This document shows positions 15,405 to 25,628 of a stretch of DNA of 64,000 nucleotides, piece after piece. The DNA lies in assembly GCF_900176565.1 (NCBI RefSeq), contig NZ_FXEH01000005.1:707384-771383 (forward strand), read 5' to 3'. Position numbers and translations under genes: made by a program. The notes under the pieces were generated by a model. It was not told the DNA's origin and made no database searches. It saw nothing but the letters and a program-made list of their open reading frames with translations. The DNA comes from Thalassobacillus devorans. Lineage in GTDB: Bacteria; Bacillota; Bacilli; Bacillales; Halobacillaceae. How positions within the stretch are numbered: position 1 is the first letter of the stretch; the number at the start of each line of letters is the position of its first letter.

Positions 15405-16436
15405 TTATTCATTCGGGTTTATCATGGCCTGGAGGGTGTTGAGCTGGTCCATTTCGGTGATTTCTGCTCCCTGGTAGTAATGCTGGACGATTTCTTTGTA
15501 GTCACTTCCCTGCTCTGCCATTCCGTTTGCTCCATATTGGCTCATGCCGACGCCATGACCGTAGCCTTTGGTGGTAAAAATCAAATGTCCATCTTTTTGT
15601 TCAATGGAAAAGTCACTGGATTTAAGCCCGAGTTTTTCGCGGATTTCTCTCCCTGAAAACTCTTCACCGCCTACTTCAATACTGCTGACACGGTTGCCTT
15701 CTGTTTTATTGATACGGGAGGCGGTTACATCAGCAGGAAATGTAATTCCGAGCTTAGCTTCCACCTCTTGTACAGAGAGAACTTTCTGATCAAGAAACTT
15801 AGGGGATTGTTTATCCCATGGACTTTCGACGCTTTTCAAATAGGGAAAAGGGTTTTTCCAATAATCTTCCGAGTTTTCGGTATACCCATTGCTCGTTGAG
15901 AAAAAAGCAGCAAAAATCGGTTTTTCTTCATAGGTTATAATTTCACCTGCAGTTTCCCGAACTGCCTGATTGATTTTGTTCATCTTGGTGTCATAGTCAG
16001 CTTTCCATTGGTTCCGTAACTCCGATTCATTTTTGTACACTTGATGTTCCACGGTATCGGTGACATCGGCCTGCTCGGAAATTCCTTCTCCGTTGGAGTA
16101 ATGCTGTACGATATACGTTCTTGCCGCCAATGCCTGTGCTTTTAAGGCTTCAGGTTCAAAATCTGCCGGCATTTCCGATGCGACCACCCGGGCGACATAT
16201 TGTTCCAGCGGTACTTCTTCCACCTTGTTCGTGTTGGTGCGCAGGACATCGATGTTAAAAGGGGAAAGGTCTTCCGGAAGTTCTACCAGTTCCGGCAGCT
16301 CTTCCTGCTTTTCTTCGGCGATGCGCTGTTCCTTGTCTGAGTCAATAAATGGTAAGACGATCAGTGTGGGAATAATGAGTATCATCAGTAATAAAAAAGA
16401 AAATGTGATCAAACCTGGCCGTTTCCAATTTTTCAT
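15405..16436 (-). CDS. spoIID: Stage II sporulation protein SpoIID (lytic transglycosylase)
   Basis: 343 aa. Membrane-anchored peptidoglycan lytic transglycosylase that, with SpoIIP and SpoIIM, degrades septal wall during engulfment. The start at 16436 (MKNWKRPGLITFSF) has GGAGG upstream and gives one N-terminal membrane helix. The SpoIID domain follows: EQYVARVVASEMPADFEPEA with the catalytic glutamate, the ALKAQALAARTYIVQ block and the C-terminal GYGHGVGMSQYGA motif. Follows murAA as in B. subtilis; expected to be sigma-E controlled. Confidence 0.96.
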   Translation of the reverse strand: MKNWKRPGLITFSFLLLMILIIPTLIVLPFIDSDKEQRIAEEKQEELPELVELPEDLSPFNIDVLRTNTNKVEEVPLEQYVARVVASEMPADFEPEALKAQALAARTYIVQHYSNGEGISEQADVTDTVEHQVYKNESELRNQWKADYDTKMNKINQAVRETAGEIITYEEKPIFAAFFSTSNGYTENSEDYWKNPFPYLKSVESPWDKQSPKFLDQKVLSVQEVEAKLGITFPADVTASRINKTEGNRVSSIEVGGEEFSGREIREKLGLKSSDFSIEQKDGHLIFTTKGYGHGVGMSQYGANGMAEQGSDYKEIVQHYYQGAEITEMDQLNTLQAMINPNE

Positions 16437-16568
16437 CCCATGCCCTCCTGCTAGAACGTTAATAGATGTCTCTAGTAAATATTTATACAGAAAAAGGATA
16501 TGGTAGAACCTTTTTAGTAACATGTCTTCAGAAAAACTTGGTTTTTACCCAATTTAAACTGTATGTAA

Positions 16569-16661
16569 TTAGAAAAAAACTGGCTTGTCGACAAGGATGA
16601 GAAAAATATTTTTTCATCATTAACCCTTTTCACAAAGTTAACCTATCTTAACGTATAAAAA
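16569..16661 (-). repeat. Family B repeat, copy 2 (diverged)
   Basis: Located between murAA and spoIID. It keeps the AGAAAAAAACTGGCTTGTCG end, the TTAACCCTTTTCACAAAGTTAA hairpin and the AACGTATAAAAA end of the family; the middle is replaced by an A/T-rich palindrome. A short fragment at 16529-16549 (GAAAAACTTGG) repeats the end once more. Confidence 0.65.
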
Positions 16662-16695
16662 AAGCTCACCCTGCCATTGAAGGCGGGGTAAGCTT
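16662..16695 (-). terminator. Terminator after murAA
   Basis: On minus, AAGCTTACCCCGCC pairs with GGCAGGGTGAGCTT around a short loop, followed by TTTTTTT. Confidence 0.8.
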
Positions 16696-16710
16696 CCATA
16701 TTTCTTGTTA

Positions 16711-18021
16711 TTAAGAAGTAGCTTGCACGGAATCTTCGACTGTTTCTTGTTCGCCTGCAGGATTTTCATTGATGCGCTCAATGTCAGCTCCAAGCTGTGC
16801 CAACTTATCTGCAAAATCGACATATCCGCGATCCAAGTGCTTCAATTCAGTTACACGTGTATAACCATCAGCTACGAGACCAGCAAGTATCAAAGCGGCT
16901 CCTGCCCGCAGGTCGGTAGCAGCTACTTCCGCACCCTGGAGATCGGAAGGGCCTTCGATGATTACACTGCGGCCTTCGATTTTCATTTTGGCATTCATGC
17001 GGCGGAATTCTTCCACATGCATGAACCTGTTTTCAAATACTGTCTCCGTGATAACACTTGTTCCTTTAGCAGAAAGCATCAATGCCATGATTTGTGACTG
17101 CATATCTGTCGGGAAACCTGGGTGAGGCTGAGTCTTGATATCGACTGCTTTTAAATGGTTTGGTCCGATAACACGAAGGCCATCTTCCTCTTCTTCAATA
17201 ATGACACCCATTTCCTGCATTTTAGAGACAAGGGAACGCAGGTGCTCTGCTTCTGCTCCCTTCACAAGCACGTTTCCTTTCGTGATAGCTGCTGCTACCA
17301 TGAACGTACCTGCTTCGATACGGTCAGGGATAATTGTGTGCTCCGCACCTTTAAGCTTATCCACTCCGGTGATACGAATCGTCTCTGTACCAGCGCCTAC
17401 GATTTTAGCTCCCATCTTATTCAGGAAGTTTGCTAAATCGACAATCTCCGGCTCTTTGGCACAGTTTTCCAAGATTGTTTTGCCATCGGCAAGCGCTGCA
17501 GCCATCATGATGTTTTCTGTTGCACCGACACTCGGTACATCCATGTAAATCTTGGCACCTTTCAAGCGCCCATCAGCATTTACTTCGACAAAACCATTGC
17601 CGACATTTACTTTGGCTCCCATTGCTTCGAAACCTTTTAAATGCTGGTCGATCGGGCGGGATCCAATTGCGCATCCACCTGGCATAGCGACCTTAGCATG
17701 ACCATACCGGGCCAAAAGTGGTCCCAGTACAAGTACAGAAGCACGCATCTTACGTACAAATTCAAATGGAGCCTCTGTTTTAATATCGCCAGAAGCGTCT
17801 ACGGTAACTGTATTGTTTTCAAAGCCTACTTCAGCGTCAATATTGCGTAAAACTTCATTTATAGTAACTACATCAGCTAATGCTGGAACTTCATGAAGGA
17901 CACTTTTTCCTTCACTTGCAATTATACTTGCTGCGATGACAGGCAGTACGGCATTCTTGGCGCCTTCAACTTTCACGGTGCCATTCAGCTGCCTCCCACC
18001 ACGGACGATGATTTTTTCCAC
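16711..18021 (-). CDS. murAA: UDP-N-acetylglucosamine 1-carboxyvinyltransferase MurAA
   Basis: 436 aa. Adds enolpyruvate from PEP to UDP-GlcNAc, the first committed step of peptidoglycan synthesis; the fosfomycin target. The nucleotide/PEP site includes [16 protein letters not shown], the active-site cysteine is C117 in [15 protein letters not shown], and [11 protein letters not shown] is near the C-terminus. Its position ahead of spoIID and after ywmB marks it as the main MurAA paralogue. The second copy is at 54111-55397. The tail after residue 420 is acidic and specific to this lineage. Confidence 0.96.
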   Translation of the reverse strand: MEKIIVRGGRQLNGTVKVEGAKNAVLPVIAASIIASEGKSVLHEVPALADVVTINEVLRNIDAEVGFENNTVTVDASGDIKTEAPFEFVRKMRASVLVLGPLLARYGHAKVAMPGGCAIGSRPIDQHLKGFEAMGAKVNVGNGFVEVNADGRLKGAKIYMDVPSVGATENIMMAAALADGKTILENCAKEPEIVDLANFLNKMGAKIVGAGTETIRITGVDKLKGAEHTIIPDRIEAGTFMVAAAITKGNVLVKGAEAEHLRSLVSKMQEMGVIIEEEEDGLRVIGPNHLKAVDIKTQPHPGFPTDMQSQIMALMLSAKGTSVITETVFENRFMHVEEFRRMNAKMKIEGRSVIIEGPSDLQGAEVAATDLRAGAALILAGLVADGYTRVTELKHLDRGYVDFADKLAQLGADIERINENPAGEQETVEDSVQATS

Positions 18022-18055
18022 GGTTCATTCTCCTCCGAGTCCATATTCATTATTA

Positions 18056-18775
18056 TTAATATTCAGACGTGATTATTGGTGTGCCTACTGTAATACTTGT
18101 CTTTGCGCCCAAACCTTTGCGGACAGCAAATTGGACATTCATGGCACCTTCTGGCAGCGGGATCGTCTGCTCCCACTCTGGTGTATATCCGGAAATACTG
18201 GTAAAGTCAGTTTCATTTATCGATTCGATTGTTTTTATATCTAGGGCTTGTCTTAATTTTTGATACACTAAAACATCATCAATAATACCATTAAATTCAG
18301 CTTTTGCACAAGAGAAAATAGCGACATTTTCTGTGAAGATTCGACCTTTTTTAACAAAAAAATAATTTGTTAAATAATGTTCACTTGCTTCCCCCCAGCT
18401 TGTCCCTGTTATTTTATAAATGAGTTCGATATGATTGCTCTTTTCCCTTGGGACAATGACAATAAACGTTTCGACGATCCCTTCCTTTTTTTGTGGGTTA
18501 GTCATCGAATATTTAATGCTGTTACGATCAGAAGCCTGCTGCCATTCTGCTTCTGGCAGTTCCTCTTCTATTTGTGCCTGGAGTTCCTCCAAGTGCTGGG
18601 ACGGGAATGACTCCTTCGCCATCACATTCCAGCCATCCACCTCAATGCCCTGGTTTTGTAAATGTTCAGTAATGGCATAAAGTGGCATTTCTTCTGTGAT
18701 TTTGACCCCTGCGAAAGTTTCCAAATCTGTGCTTAAAACCAAAGCAGCAACCAGGATGATCAACAGTCTTCTCAT
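18056..18775 (-). CDS. ywmB: YwmB-family extracytoplasmic protein
   Basis: 239 aa with an N-terminal signal/anchor (MRRLLIILVAALVLS). Matches the YwmB family, whose fold resembles a TATA-box-binding-protein-like repeat but which has no known activity. Residues such as GWNVMAKESF and YKITGTSWGEASEHY are typical of the family. It lies 35 bp upstream of murAA and downstream of ywzB, as in B. subtilis. It is probably co-transcribed with murAA. Confidence 0.82.
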   Translation of the reverse strand: MRRLLIILVAALVLSTDLETFAGVKITEEMPLYAITEHLQNQGIEVDGWNVMAKESFPSQHLEELQAQIEEELPEAEWQQASDRNSIKYSMTNPQKKEGIVETFIVIVPREKSNHIELIYKITGTSWGEASEHYLTNYFFVKKGRIFTENVAIFSCAKAEFNGIIDDVLVYQKLRQALDIKTIESINETDFTSISGYTPEWEQTIPLPEGAMNVQFAVRKGLGAKTSITVGTPIITSEY

Positions 18776-18866
18776 CGTAACAACCCTCTCCTTGATAGAT
18801 TACTATTTTCATTGTTTCCAAGGAGAGGTTATTGCATACGGTTTATTTCTCAACATGATGCGACAA

Positions 18867-19112
18867 TCAGAACAGATGGACCAACTGCTGCGACCATTGA
18901 AGGAAATCAAGGAAGAAACGGCTGACGCTTGTACCAATCGTGATAGTAACCAGAATCATCAATACCCTGACTTCAAATACATGGTCTTTACGGATCCACC
19001 CTTCCAGCTTTATCGCCTGAAGGACCCTCCAGGTAATAATGATAAAAATCAGATGAGAAACCATGCCGGCTAAAGCCTGTTGACCAGCCTGCTGTAAAAA
19101 AGTATCTAACAT
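18867..19112 (-). CDS. ywzB: YwzB-family (DUF1146) small membrane protein
   Basis: 81 aa. The start at 19112 (MLDTFLQQAGQQALAG) is chosen because AGAGGTG and TAGGA precede it and it matches the family length; a longer frame lacks a good site. Two membrane helices (ALAGMVSHLIFIIITWRVLQ and RVLMILVTITIGTSVSRFFL) flank a short charged loop and the ending is the typical FLQWSQQL. Function unknown. Conserved neighbour of ywmB-murAA. Confidence 0.82.
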   Translation of the reverse strand: MLDTFLQQAGQQALAGMVSHLIFIIITWRVLQAIKLEGWIRKDHVFEVRVLMILVTITIGTSVSRFFLDFLQWSQQLVHLF

Positions 19113-19252
19113 ATTCCTATACACCTCTTCAATTTCATTTCCCTTATTGACTATAATCCTTTCCAAACATGCCATGGAGAAATGAAATTGTCAAACCAGC
19201 GGATATCCTAGTCTACTACTACCTTAATTTCACTCGCTGTAAACATACTGAA

Positions 19253-19358
19253 ATTAAAAAAACTTGGCTTGTCGCCAAGTACATATGGCGAAAGCCTTAG
19301 TCTTTTCTTATACTTTAACCCTTTTAACAAAGTTAAATTTTCCTAAAGTACAAAAAAA
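19253..19358 (-). repeat. Family B repeat, copy 3
   Basis: Near-identical to the copy at 12201-12302, including the ATACTTTAA-type hairpin and, on minus, the terminator stem ACTTGGC/GCCAAGT followed by TTTTTTT. It occupies most of the 294-bp gap between the nuoN terminator and ywzB. Confidence 0.8.
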
Positions 19359-19398
19359 CCCCCCCGGCAGATGCAAAAAGCGCATCTCCGGAGGGAGT
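19359..19398 (-). terminator. Terminator of the nuo operon
   Basis: On minus, CCTCCGGAGATGC pairs with GCATCTGCCGGGGG and is followed by GTTTTTTT, directly after nuoN. Confidence 0.8.
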
Positions 19399-19406
19399 GA
19401 TGTTTT

Positions 19407-20912
19407 TTAATAGAACATTTCTGCAAAGTTAAATTGAGTTTGGAAGAATTCTAACACCACTCCAGGGAATAAACCCAGGGTAATGGTACCTGCCGCACAG
19501 AATACCATGGCAATCGTAACTCCAACCGGCATCCTTATCGGTGCTGCACTGCCCGACGGCCGCATGAACATTTGTGCCATAACGCCAAAATAATAGAAGT
19601 AGGAAATGACTGTAGTTCCCATCATGACCGCCGCCAATATGTAGCGGGATGGATCCGAGAACAGAGCTCCTATGAAAATGTTCAACTTCCCAATAAAACC
19701 TGCTGTACCAGGAATCCCGGCTAATGATAACAAGAAGATCGTCATCATGACAGCCACCCATGGCCTGCGATAGAAGAGTCCGGCGAAGATGGATATATCT
19801 TCTGAATGGCTATGCTCACTCATGACCTGGATGACGGCAAACGCTCCTATGTTCATCAGCAAGTACGCCGCCAAATAAAACCACATGCTCTCAAACATCA
19901 TCTCAGAAAAAGCGACGAACGGAACCAGTAGATAACCAGCGTGAGCAATACTTGAATAAGCGAACAGCCGCTTGATATTCCTCTGCTTTAAGGCGATAGT
20001 ATTTCCAGCTATCATCGTTATTCCCGCCAGCACGCTTATGAATATCATCATCGATTGCAACAGGGAAGTATTCGCTTCTAATCCTTGCGCAAATGGAAAA
20101 ACACTCAGTAAGACGCGTAGGATGATGACAAACCCTGCCGTTTTCGATACGACACTCAAGAAAGCGGTTACCGGAATCGGAGCTCCCTGATAGACATCAG
20201 GTGCCCACATTTGAAAAGGAACAGTGGAAATCTTGAATGCCAGCCCGACAAAAGTCAGGATAAAAGCGATACTTAATAAAACCAGTCCATTTTCCGGGGC
20301 AATATTCGATATTTCCCGGGAAATGTCGGCAAGATTCGTACTACCTGTCAATCCATAAATATAACTTAGTCCGAATAAGGTAAAAGCGCTTGAAATTCCT
20401 CCATTGATGACATATTTCATTGCCGCTTCATTTGATTGTGTCGATTTCTTCCTTGTTCCGGCCAGGATATAAGAAGAGATGGACAGTAATTCTAACCCAA
20501 CAAACAGTGTAATCAAGTCAGCGCTGCTTGCCATCATCATAGCGCCAAGCAATGCGCTCATGAGCAGGTAATAGAATTCCCCGCGATAGAGAAGTTCACC
20601 TTTCGCTTCATAGGAAACTCCCATCAAAAGTACCAGCAGCGCTCCGATGAGCAGGAGAATTTTGAAACTCAAAGAAAATGCGTCCAGTCTGTAGGTGTTA
20701 GCAAGAATCATGGCAGGCTCATGCCCTATTTGACTGAAAAGGAAAATCAGGGCGATTCCTATACCCGCTGCGCCAAACCAGCCGAACAGCTTACGATCCA
20801 CCTTTTTATCAGTAAATAAATCGACTAAGGATAAGACGGTAGCAATAATCAATATGGTGAACTCTGGGGCCATCATACTCCATTCATAACTTAACAATGT
20901 TTCCATATCCAT
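19407..20912 (-). CDS. nuoN: NADH-quinone oxidoreductase-like subunit NuoN
   Basis: 501 aa, one of three antiporter-like proton-pumping membrane subunits (ND2 type) with about 14 membrane helices. Signature stretches are LLSISSYILAG and the STVPFQMWAPDVYQGAPIPV loop. The discontinuous-helix lysine lies in IKRLFAYSSIAHAGYLL. Last gene of the eleven-gene operon, 4 bp after nuoM, and followed by a terminator. Confidence 0.95.
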   Translation of the reverse strand: MDMETLLSYEWSMMAPEFTILIIATVLSLVDLFTDKKVDRKLFGWFGAAGIGIALIFLFSQIGHEPAMILANTYRLDAFSLSFKILLLIGALLVLLMGVSYEAKGELLYRGEFYYLLMSALLGAMMMASSADLITLFVGLELLSISSYILAGTRKKSTQSNEAAMKYVINGGISSAFTLFGLSYIYGLTGSTNLADISREISNIAPENGLVLLSIAFILTFVGLAFKISTVPFQMWAPDVYQGAPIPVTAFLSVVSKTAGFVIILRVLLSVFPFAQGLEANTSLLQSMMIFISVLAGITMIAGNTIALKQRNIKRLFAYSSIAHAGYLLVPFVAFSEMMFESMWFYLAAYLLMNIGAFAVIQVMSEHSHSEDISIFAGLFYRRPWVAVMMTIFLLSLAGIPGTAGFIGKLNIFIGALFSDPSRYILAAVMMGTTVISYFYYFGVMAQMFMRPSGSAAPIRMPVGVTIAMVFCAAGTITLGLFPGVVLEFFQTQFNFAEMFY

Positions 20913-20916
20913 AAGC

Positions 20917-22386
20917 TTACCCCCCTATCCCTGGCATGATAGATTCTAAAGTCAACTGCAGTGTATGTGTGATAATGGCAGGGTAGACACCAATCAATAC
21001 AATTAATGCAAGTAAGGCAGCAGCTGGAATCATCTCTATTCTCGTCAAATCATACATTCCTGTAAAAGACTTGATCGTTTTTCCATAGGTGACACCGAGA
21101 ACTGCCCGTAACATGTAGACAGCGGTCATAATTATTCCGAGCGTACCAATTGCAGCCATCCATGGCATCGTCTCGAATAGCCCAAGGAACGCCATGAACT
21201 CGGATACAAACCCGCTCATTCCCGGCAGCCCTAATGACGCCATTCCTGCTGCCAGCAAGAACCCTGCTGCGAGCGGCATCCCTTTGGCTAACCCGCCGAG
21301 ACTGCTGAGTTTTGTAGTATGTGTTCTCTGGTGGATAATGCCAACCAGTAAGAATAATAAGGCTGCGATCAACCCGTGTGACAAAGTCTGGAAAATAGCT
21401 CCCTGAATTCCCGCTTCGTTCATTGCTGCCACTCCAAGTAAAACGATCCCCATATGGGAAACACTGGAATAAGCGAACACACTTTTCAATTCATTTTGCA
21501 CAAAAGCGAGGAACGCCCCGTACAATAAATTAATTAAGCCAAGTATTGCAATGAACGGTGCCACTTTTGCAAACTGATCTCCGAATATTCCCAGACCAAA
21601 GTTGATTAAGCCATAGGCGCCAATTTTGAGTAAGATACCTGCGTGAATCATCACGACTGCGATCGGTGCATGAACGTGCACTCTTACCATCCAGGTATGC
21701 AATGGTACGATTGGCAGTTTGACCCCAAATGCGACTAATAAAGCCAACATACTTCCATAACGGAATTCTTCACTAACTGCCTCACCGCTTGCCATGATAG
21801 CTTTCAGCTCTTCGATATTGGTCGTTCCTGTTTTTGCAAAGATTGCTGCAAACAAAATCAACAGGATTGCTGAACCTAGACCGTTGTATATAAGGAAGCT
21901 ATAGGCTGCCTTTTCTCGTTCAACAAAGCCCCATCGGCCAATCAGGAAAAACATCGGCACCAAGGTTATTTCAAAGAAAATGAAGAACAGGATCAGATTC
22001 TCTGCTGTGAATACTCCAAGCATTCCGATTTCCAAAATGAGGAACCAAAGGAAATAGGCCTTCAATCCTTGCTTAATCTGAGCAGCTGCCACACTGGCTG
22101 ACAATGTCGATACGATTGTGGTCAGTAATATCAGTAACAAAGAAAAACCATCGATGCCAAGCTCATAGTTTACCTGGAACATTCCGTTCCCGAAACTGAT
22201 CCAGCCATGAGAAACTCCCAGGTTACCTCCTCCATGAAACTGTGTGTAGATTACCAGCGATAGTAAAAGCGGCAGTACCGTAGCGAGAATCCCCGTAAGG
22301 CTTACCGTTTTCCTTTCTGCAGACTGAACACTTAATAGCAAAATACCAATCAATGGGGAGAAAATCATTAACGTCAACCAATCCAT
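20917..22386 (-). CDS. nuoM: NADH-quinone oxidoreductase-like subunit NuoM
   Basis: 489 aa, ND4-type antiporter-like subunit. ILFFIFFEITLVPMFFLIG carries the key glutamate of helix 5. LPIVPLHTWMVRVHVHAPIA is the family loop, with VH where most members have AH/EA. ELKSVFAYSSVSHMG holds the helix-12 motif. The ATG overlaps the nuoL stop by one base. Confidence 0.95.
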   Translation of the reverse strand: MDWLTLMIFSPLIGILLLSVQSAERKTVSLTGILATVLPLLLSLVIYTQFHGGGNLGVSHGWISFGNGMFQVNYELGIDGFSLLLILLTTIVSTLSASVAAAQIKQGLKAYFLWFLILEIGMLGVFTAENLILFFIFFEITLVPMFFLIGRWGFVEREKAAYSFLIYNGLGSAILLILFAAIFAKTGTTNIEELKAIMASGEAVSEEFRYGSMLALLVAFGVKLPIVPLHTWMVRVHVHAPIAVVMIHAGILLKIGAYGLINFGLGIFGDQFAKVAPFIAILGLINLLYGAFLAFVQNELKSVFAYSSVSHMGIVLLGVAAMNEAGIQGAIFQTLSHGLIAALLFLLVGIIHQRTHTTKLSSLGGLAKGMPLAAGFLLAAGMASLGLPGMSGFVSEFMAFLGLFETMPWMAAIGTLGIIMTAVYMLRAVLGVTYGKTIKSFTGMYDLTRIEMIPAAALLALIVLIGVYPAIITHTLQLTLESIMPGIGG

Positions 22387-24251
22387 TATAGGTACCCCCC
22401 TGTCCAGACGACGAGGAAGACAAGAATAGCCAGGCCGATGAATGCCATAGCACCATATGTCTGCACTTGCCCCGACTGCAGCTTCGAGCCAAGGCTTCCG
22501 GCAGCCCGGGTGACACCTGCTACGGCTGCTACAATGACTTCCACAATGTATTTTTCTATAAAGCTTCCAAGATAACCGACGGCGCGCGCAGCGTATTCGA
22601 CGGTATATTGATAGAATTCATCTATAAAATATTTGTTAAAGACCAACGTATAGGTCGCAGGCATATGACTGGATAAAAAGTCACGCTGCAACGATTTTTT
22701 ATAATAGATAAGATAGGCAAGGCCGATACCAGCAAAGGCAATCAAGCTTGCCGCCAGCATCACCCATACCGGGCCCTCATGATGTTCAAATGGAAGAAAT
22801 TCGCTGTCCCCTGCCAGCCAATCCCCTAAAAACGTTCCAAACCGGGGAGTATTGATGTAACCGGCAAAAGCCGCCAAGAATGCGAGCACCACCATCGGGA
22901 TTGTCATCGAACGTGATGATTCACGTACTTCTGAGAGCGCAGAGCGATTTTCTCCAGTAAATACCATGAAAAATAACCGGAACATATAAAAAGCTGTAAA
23001 GAATGCGGCTACAAGTCCGATGATAAACAATCCATAACGCCCGTCGTACCAGGTCGCCAGTAAAATTTCATCTTTACTGAAGAACCCGGAGAACAGTGGC
23101 ACACCGCTGATGGCAAGTGTACCGATTAAAAATACAGGGCCTGTGATCCGCATCTTCGTCCATAACCCGCCCATCTTTTCGATGTTCTGCGTGTGTACCG
23201 CATGGATGACACTGCCTGCTGCTAAGAACAATAGTGCTTTGAAGAAGGCGTGAGTCATTAAATGAAAGACACCCGCGACATATCCCGCTGCACCTAGAGC
23301 CATCATCATGTACCCCAGCTGAGAAACGGTAGAATATGCTAACACACGTTTGATATCTGTTTGTACAAGGCCGATGGTGGCGGCAAAGATCGCTGTAAAT
23401 CCACCAACAACAGCCACAACCGTCATAGCTGCCGGGCTTGCTTCGAAAACTGGGAACAAGGCTGCAACAAGATATACACCAGCCGCTACCATGGTTGCCG
23501 CGTGAATCAAGGCGGATACAGGCGTTGGCCCTTCCATAGCGTCAGGAAGCCAGGTATGGAGCGGGAATTGACCTGATTTCCCGACTGCCCCGACGAAGAT
23601 AAGAATAGCAATCAACGTCAGTAGTCCTTCCGGCACTTCTCCACCACTGACACCTGCAAAAATTTCGTTGAATTCAAGACTGCCGACCTGCCAGAATAAG
23701 AGAATCATCCCGATAAGTAATCCGACATCGCCGATCCTCGTCATAACAAACGCTTTTTTTGCTGCTGCTTTTGCTTCTTCCTTATAAAAATAGAAGCCAA
23801 TCAGCAGGAACGAGCCGACACCCACTAATTCCCAAAATATATACAACTGTAAAAGGTTTGGTGAAATCACCAATGCCAGCATCGCAAAGGTGAACAATCC
23901 GAGATAGCTGTAAAATGTCGTCAGTCGTTCATCACTATGCATATAGCCCTTGGAATAAATATGTACAAGAAAACTGACGAGTGACACGATGACAAGCATC
24001 AATGCATTTAGCGGCGTGACTATTACTCCAAAGCGAAATTCCAACTGGCCGATCGTCAGCCAGACCATATCCGCTCCACCGCTTCCATTTGCTATTTGCG
24101 TAAATAGCACGATGACAGAAAGCAGGAAAGAAACCCCTGTAAAACCGATGCCTACATAGCTGCTCTTTTCCTTCCACTGTTTTCCGAAGAAAAGGAGTAA
24201 AAGAAACGACAGCAATGGAAACAAAGGGATCAACCATGCATTTTCTAACAT
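22386..24251 (-). CDS. nuoL: NADH-quinone oxidoreductase-like subunit NuoL
   Basis: 621 aa, ND5-type antiporter-like subunit and the distal pump of the membrane arm. It has YIFWELVGVGSFLLIGFYFY with the helix-5 glutamate, FPLHTWLPDAMEGPTPVSAL with LIHAATMVAAGVY, and IKRVLAYSTVSQLGYMMMAL. A C-terminal lateral helix region (about 510-600) precedes a final anchor helix. Normal length. Found 52 bp after nuoK. Confidence 0.96.
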   Translation of the reverse strand: MLENAWLIPLFPLLSFLLLLFFGKQWKEKSSYVGIGFTGVSFLLSVIVLFTQIANGSGGADMVWLTIGQLEFRFGVIVTPLNALMLVIVSLVSFLVHIYSKGYMHSDERLTTFYSYLGLFTFAMLALVISPNLLQLYIFWELVGVGSFLLIGFYFYKEEAKAAAKKAFVMTRIGDVGLLIGMILLFWQVGSLEFNEIFAGVSGGEVPEGLLTLIAILIFVGAVGKSGQFPLHTWLPDAMEGPTPVSALIHAATMVAAGVYLVAALFPVFEASPAAMTVVAVVGGFTAIFAATIGLVQTDIKRVLAYSTVSQLGYMMMALGAAGYVAGVFHLMTHAFFKALLFLAAGSVIHAVHTQNIEKMGGLWTKMRITGPVFLIGTLAISGVPLFSGFFSKDEILLATWYDGRYGLFIIGLVAAFFTAFYMFRLFFMVFTGENRSALSEVRESSRSMTIPMVVLAFLAAFAGYINTPRFGTFLGDWLAGDSEFLPFEHHEGPVWVMLAASLIAFAGIGLAYLIYYKKSLQRDFLSSHMPATYTLVFNKYFIDEFYQYTVEYAARAVGYLGSFIEKYIVEVIVAAVAGVTRAAGSLGSKLQSGQVQTYGAMAFIGLAILVFLVVWTGGYL

Positions 24252-24303
24252 CCTGACACAACTCCCTTCTGTTCCAGGTTTGCAATTGAACCGATAAGGA
24301 ACC

Positions 24304-24618
24304 TCAGTGCTTCATCGTATTCATCTCATCAATCTGCACTGTCGAGCGGTTCCGGTAAAGGGCGATAAGAATCGCAAGGCCGACAGCAGCTTCAGCAGCT
24401 GCTACGGTTATGGTGAATAACGAAAAAATTTGACCGGTAATACCCGGATTAATGCCATACTTACTGAATGCGACCAAATTGATATTGACCGCATTCAACA
24501 TCAGTTCAATCGAAATCAGGACTATCACTGTATTCTTTTTTGTCAAAGCACCGTAAAGACCAATACAAAACAGCACTAGAGCTAAGAGAAGATAGGCATT
24601 GACTGGTATGGCACTCAT
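24304..24618 (-). CDS. nuoK: NADH-quinone oxidoreductase-like subunit NuoK
   Basis: 104 aa, ND4L type with three membrane helices. [17 protein letters not shown] carries the conserved membrane glutamate of helix 2, and [20 protein letters not shown] the second. Start overlaps nuoJ by 4 bp. Confidence 0.96.
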   Translation of the reverse strand: MSAIPVNAYLLLALVLFCIGLYGALTKKNTVIVLISIELMLNAVNINLVAFSKYGINPGITGQIFSLFTITVAAAEAAVGLAILIALYRNRSTVQIDEMNTMKH

Positions 24619-25130
24619 TTTTGCTCCGCCTCCTCCTCGTCATCCCGTTTAGCTAATATGATCGCACCTACTAAAGATACGAGCAGGACCACAGACATCA
24701 ATTCAAACGGGATAACATATTTGCTGTACAATTCGATACCGATCTGCTTTGTGTTTTCCACATGCAGACTGGTCGCCTGGTCGCCGAATGACACCTGGTT
24801 GATCGAGAAGTACATCGTAAAGAAAAATAATACTACTCCGGCACCGACAACCATATTTCTTGTCCGGTTGCCTTTTGTTCTTTGGGTATCGTTATGCCGT
24901 GTGAGCATGATTCCGAAAATCATGATGATCGTAATAGCACCGGAGTAGATCAGCACTTGAGCAATGGCAACAAATTCAGCTGATAACAGGACATATAGCC
25001 CGGCAATAGCAAGAAAAGTAAGGACGAGCGACAGCAACATGTGGATGACTTTTGTTAAATTCAACATCAGAATGCCACCTAATATCGCAAGCAATGCCAG
25101 AACGAGAAAGGCGAATAATTCTCCACTCAT
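24615..25130 (-). CDS. nuoJ: NADH-quinone oxidoreductase-like subunit NuoJ
   Basis: 171 aa, ND6 type with five membrane helices. [20 protein letters not shown] is the family motif containing the pi-bulge helix 3 used in coupling. The tail is acidic ([11 protein letters not shown]). Start and stop overlap both neighbours by 4 bp. Confidence 0.94.
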   Translation of the reverse strand: MSGELFAFLVLALLAILGGILMLNLTKVIHMLLSLVLTFLAIAGLYVLLSAEFVAIAQVLIYSGAITIIMIFGIMLTRHNDTQRTKGNRTRNMVVGAGVVLFFFTMYFSINQVSFGDQATSLHVENTKQIGIELYSKYVIPFELMSVVLLVSLVGAIILAKRDDEEEAEQK

Positions 25131-25546
25131 GCTTTATTCTCCTCTCTGATGTTCTGATCATTTTCATCCAGCCACTCCAGATTTTTGAACAGATCGTCAC
25201 GAGAATACTCCGCCAGTTCGAAATTGTTCGTCATAACGATTGCTTCCGTCGGACATACCTCCGTACAGAGATCACATAAAATGCAGATTTCAAAGTTGAT
25301 ATCATAGGTGTCGATGACTTTTCCTTTTTTATCAGGATCCGGGTGTTTTTTCCCTGTCAACTGGATACAATCTGTCGGGCAGATGTTGGCGCACTGGTTG
25401 CAGACAATACATTTTTCCGGGTAGAACTTCTGGATGCCCCGGAAACGATCCGGCATCGGAACCGGCTCATCAGGATACTGGTAGGTCATTTTTTCCCTTG
25501 TCATATTTTTCAGGGTATATTTGAGACCTTTCGCTAAACCAAGCAT
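25127..25546 (-). CDS. nuoI: NADH-quinone oxidoreductase-like subunit NuoI (two 4Fe-4S ferredoxin)
   Basis: 139 aa, TYKY type. Two tetranuclear cluster motifs: CIVCNQCANICP (C46, C49, C52, C56) and CILCDLCTEVCP (C88, C91, C94, C98), which carry electrons of clusters N6a/N6b towards NuoB. An N-terminal amphipathic helix docks it on the membrane. In complexes lacking NuoEFG this subunit is the likely docking point for ferredoxin or another donor. AAAGGGGG precedes the ATG. Confidence 0.96.
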   Translation of the reverse strand: MLGLAKGLKYTLKNMTREKMTYQYPDEPVPMPDRFRGIQKFYPEKCIVCNQCANICPTDCIQLTGKKHPDPDKKGKVIDTYDINFEICILCDLCTEVCPTEAIVMTNNFELAEYSRDDLFKNLEWLDENDQNIREENKA

Positions 25547-25581
25547 ATGTTCAGCCCCCTTTCAGTTGGTATGCTGTACCT

Positions 25582-25628
25582 TTGTTGAAAACCTGGCTTC
25601 TCGCAAAGCAAGACGAAAATATTAGAAA
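25582..25628 (-). repeat. Family B repeat fragment in the nuoH-nuoI gap
   Basis: About 47 bp with GAAAACCTGGCTTCTCGCAA and a second AGAAAAAC end, resembling the outer end of the family B element. It fills the 75-bp nuoH-nuoI gap, the widest in the operon. Confidence 0.4.
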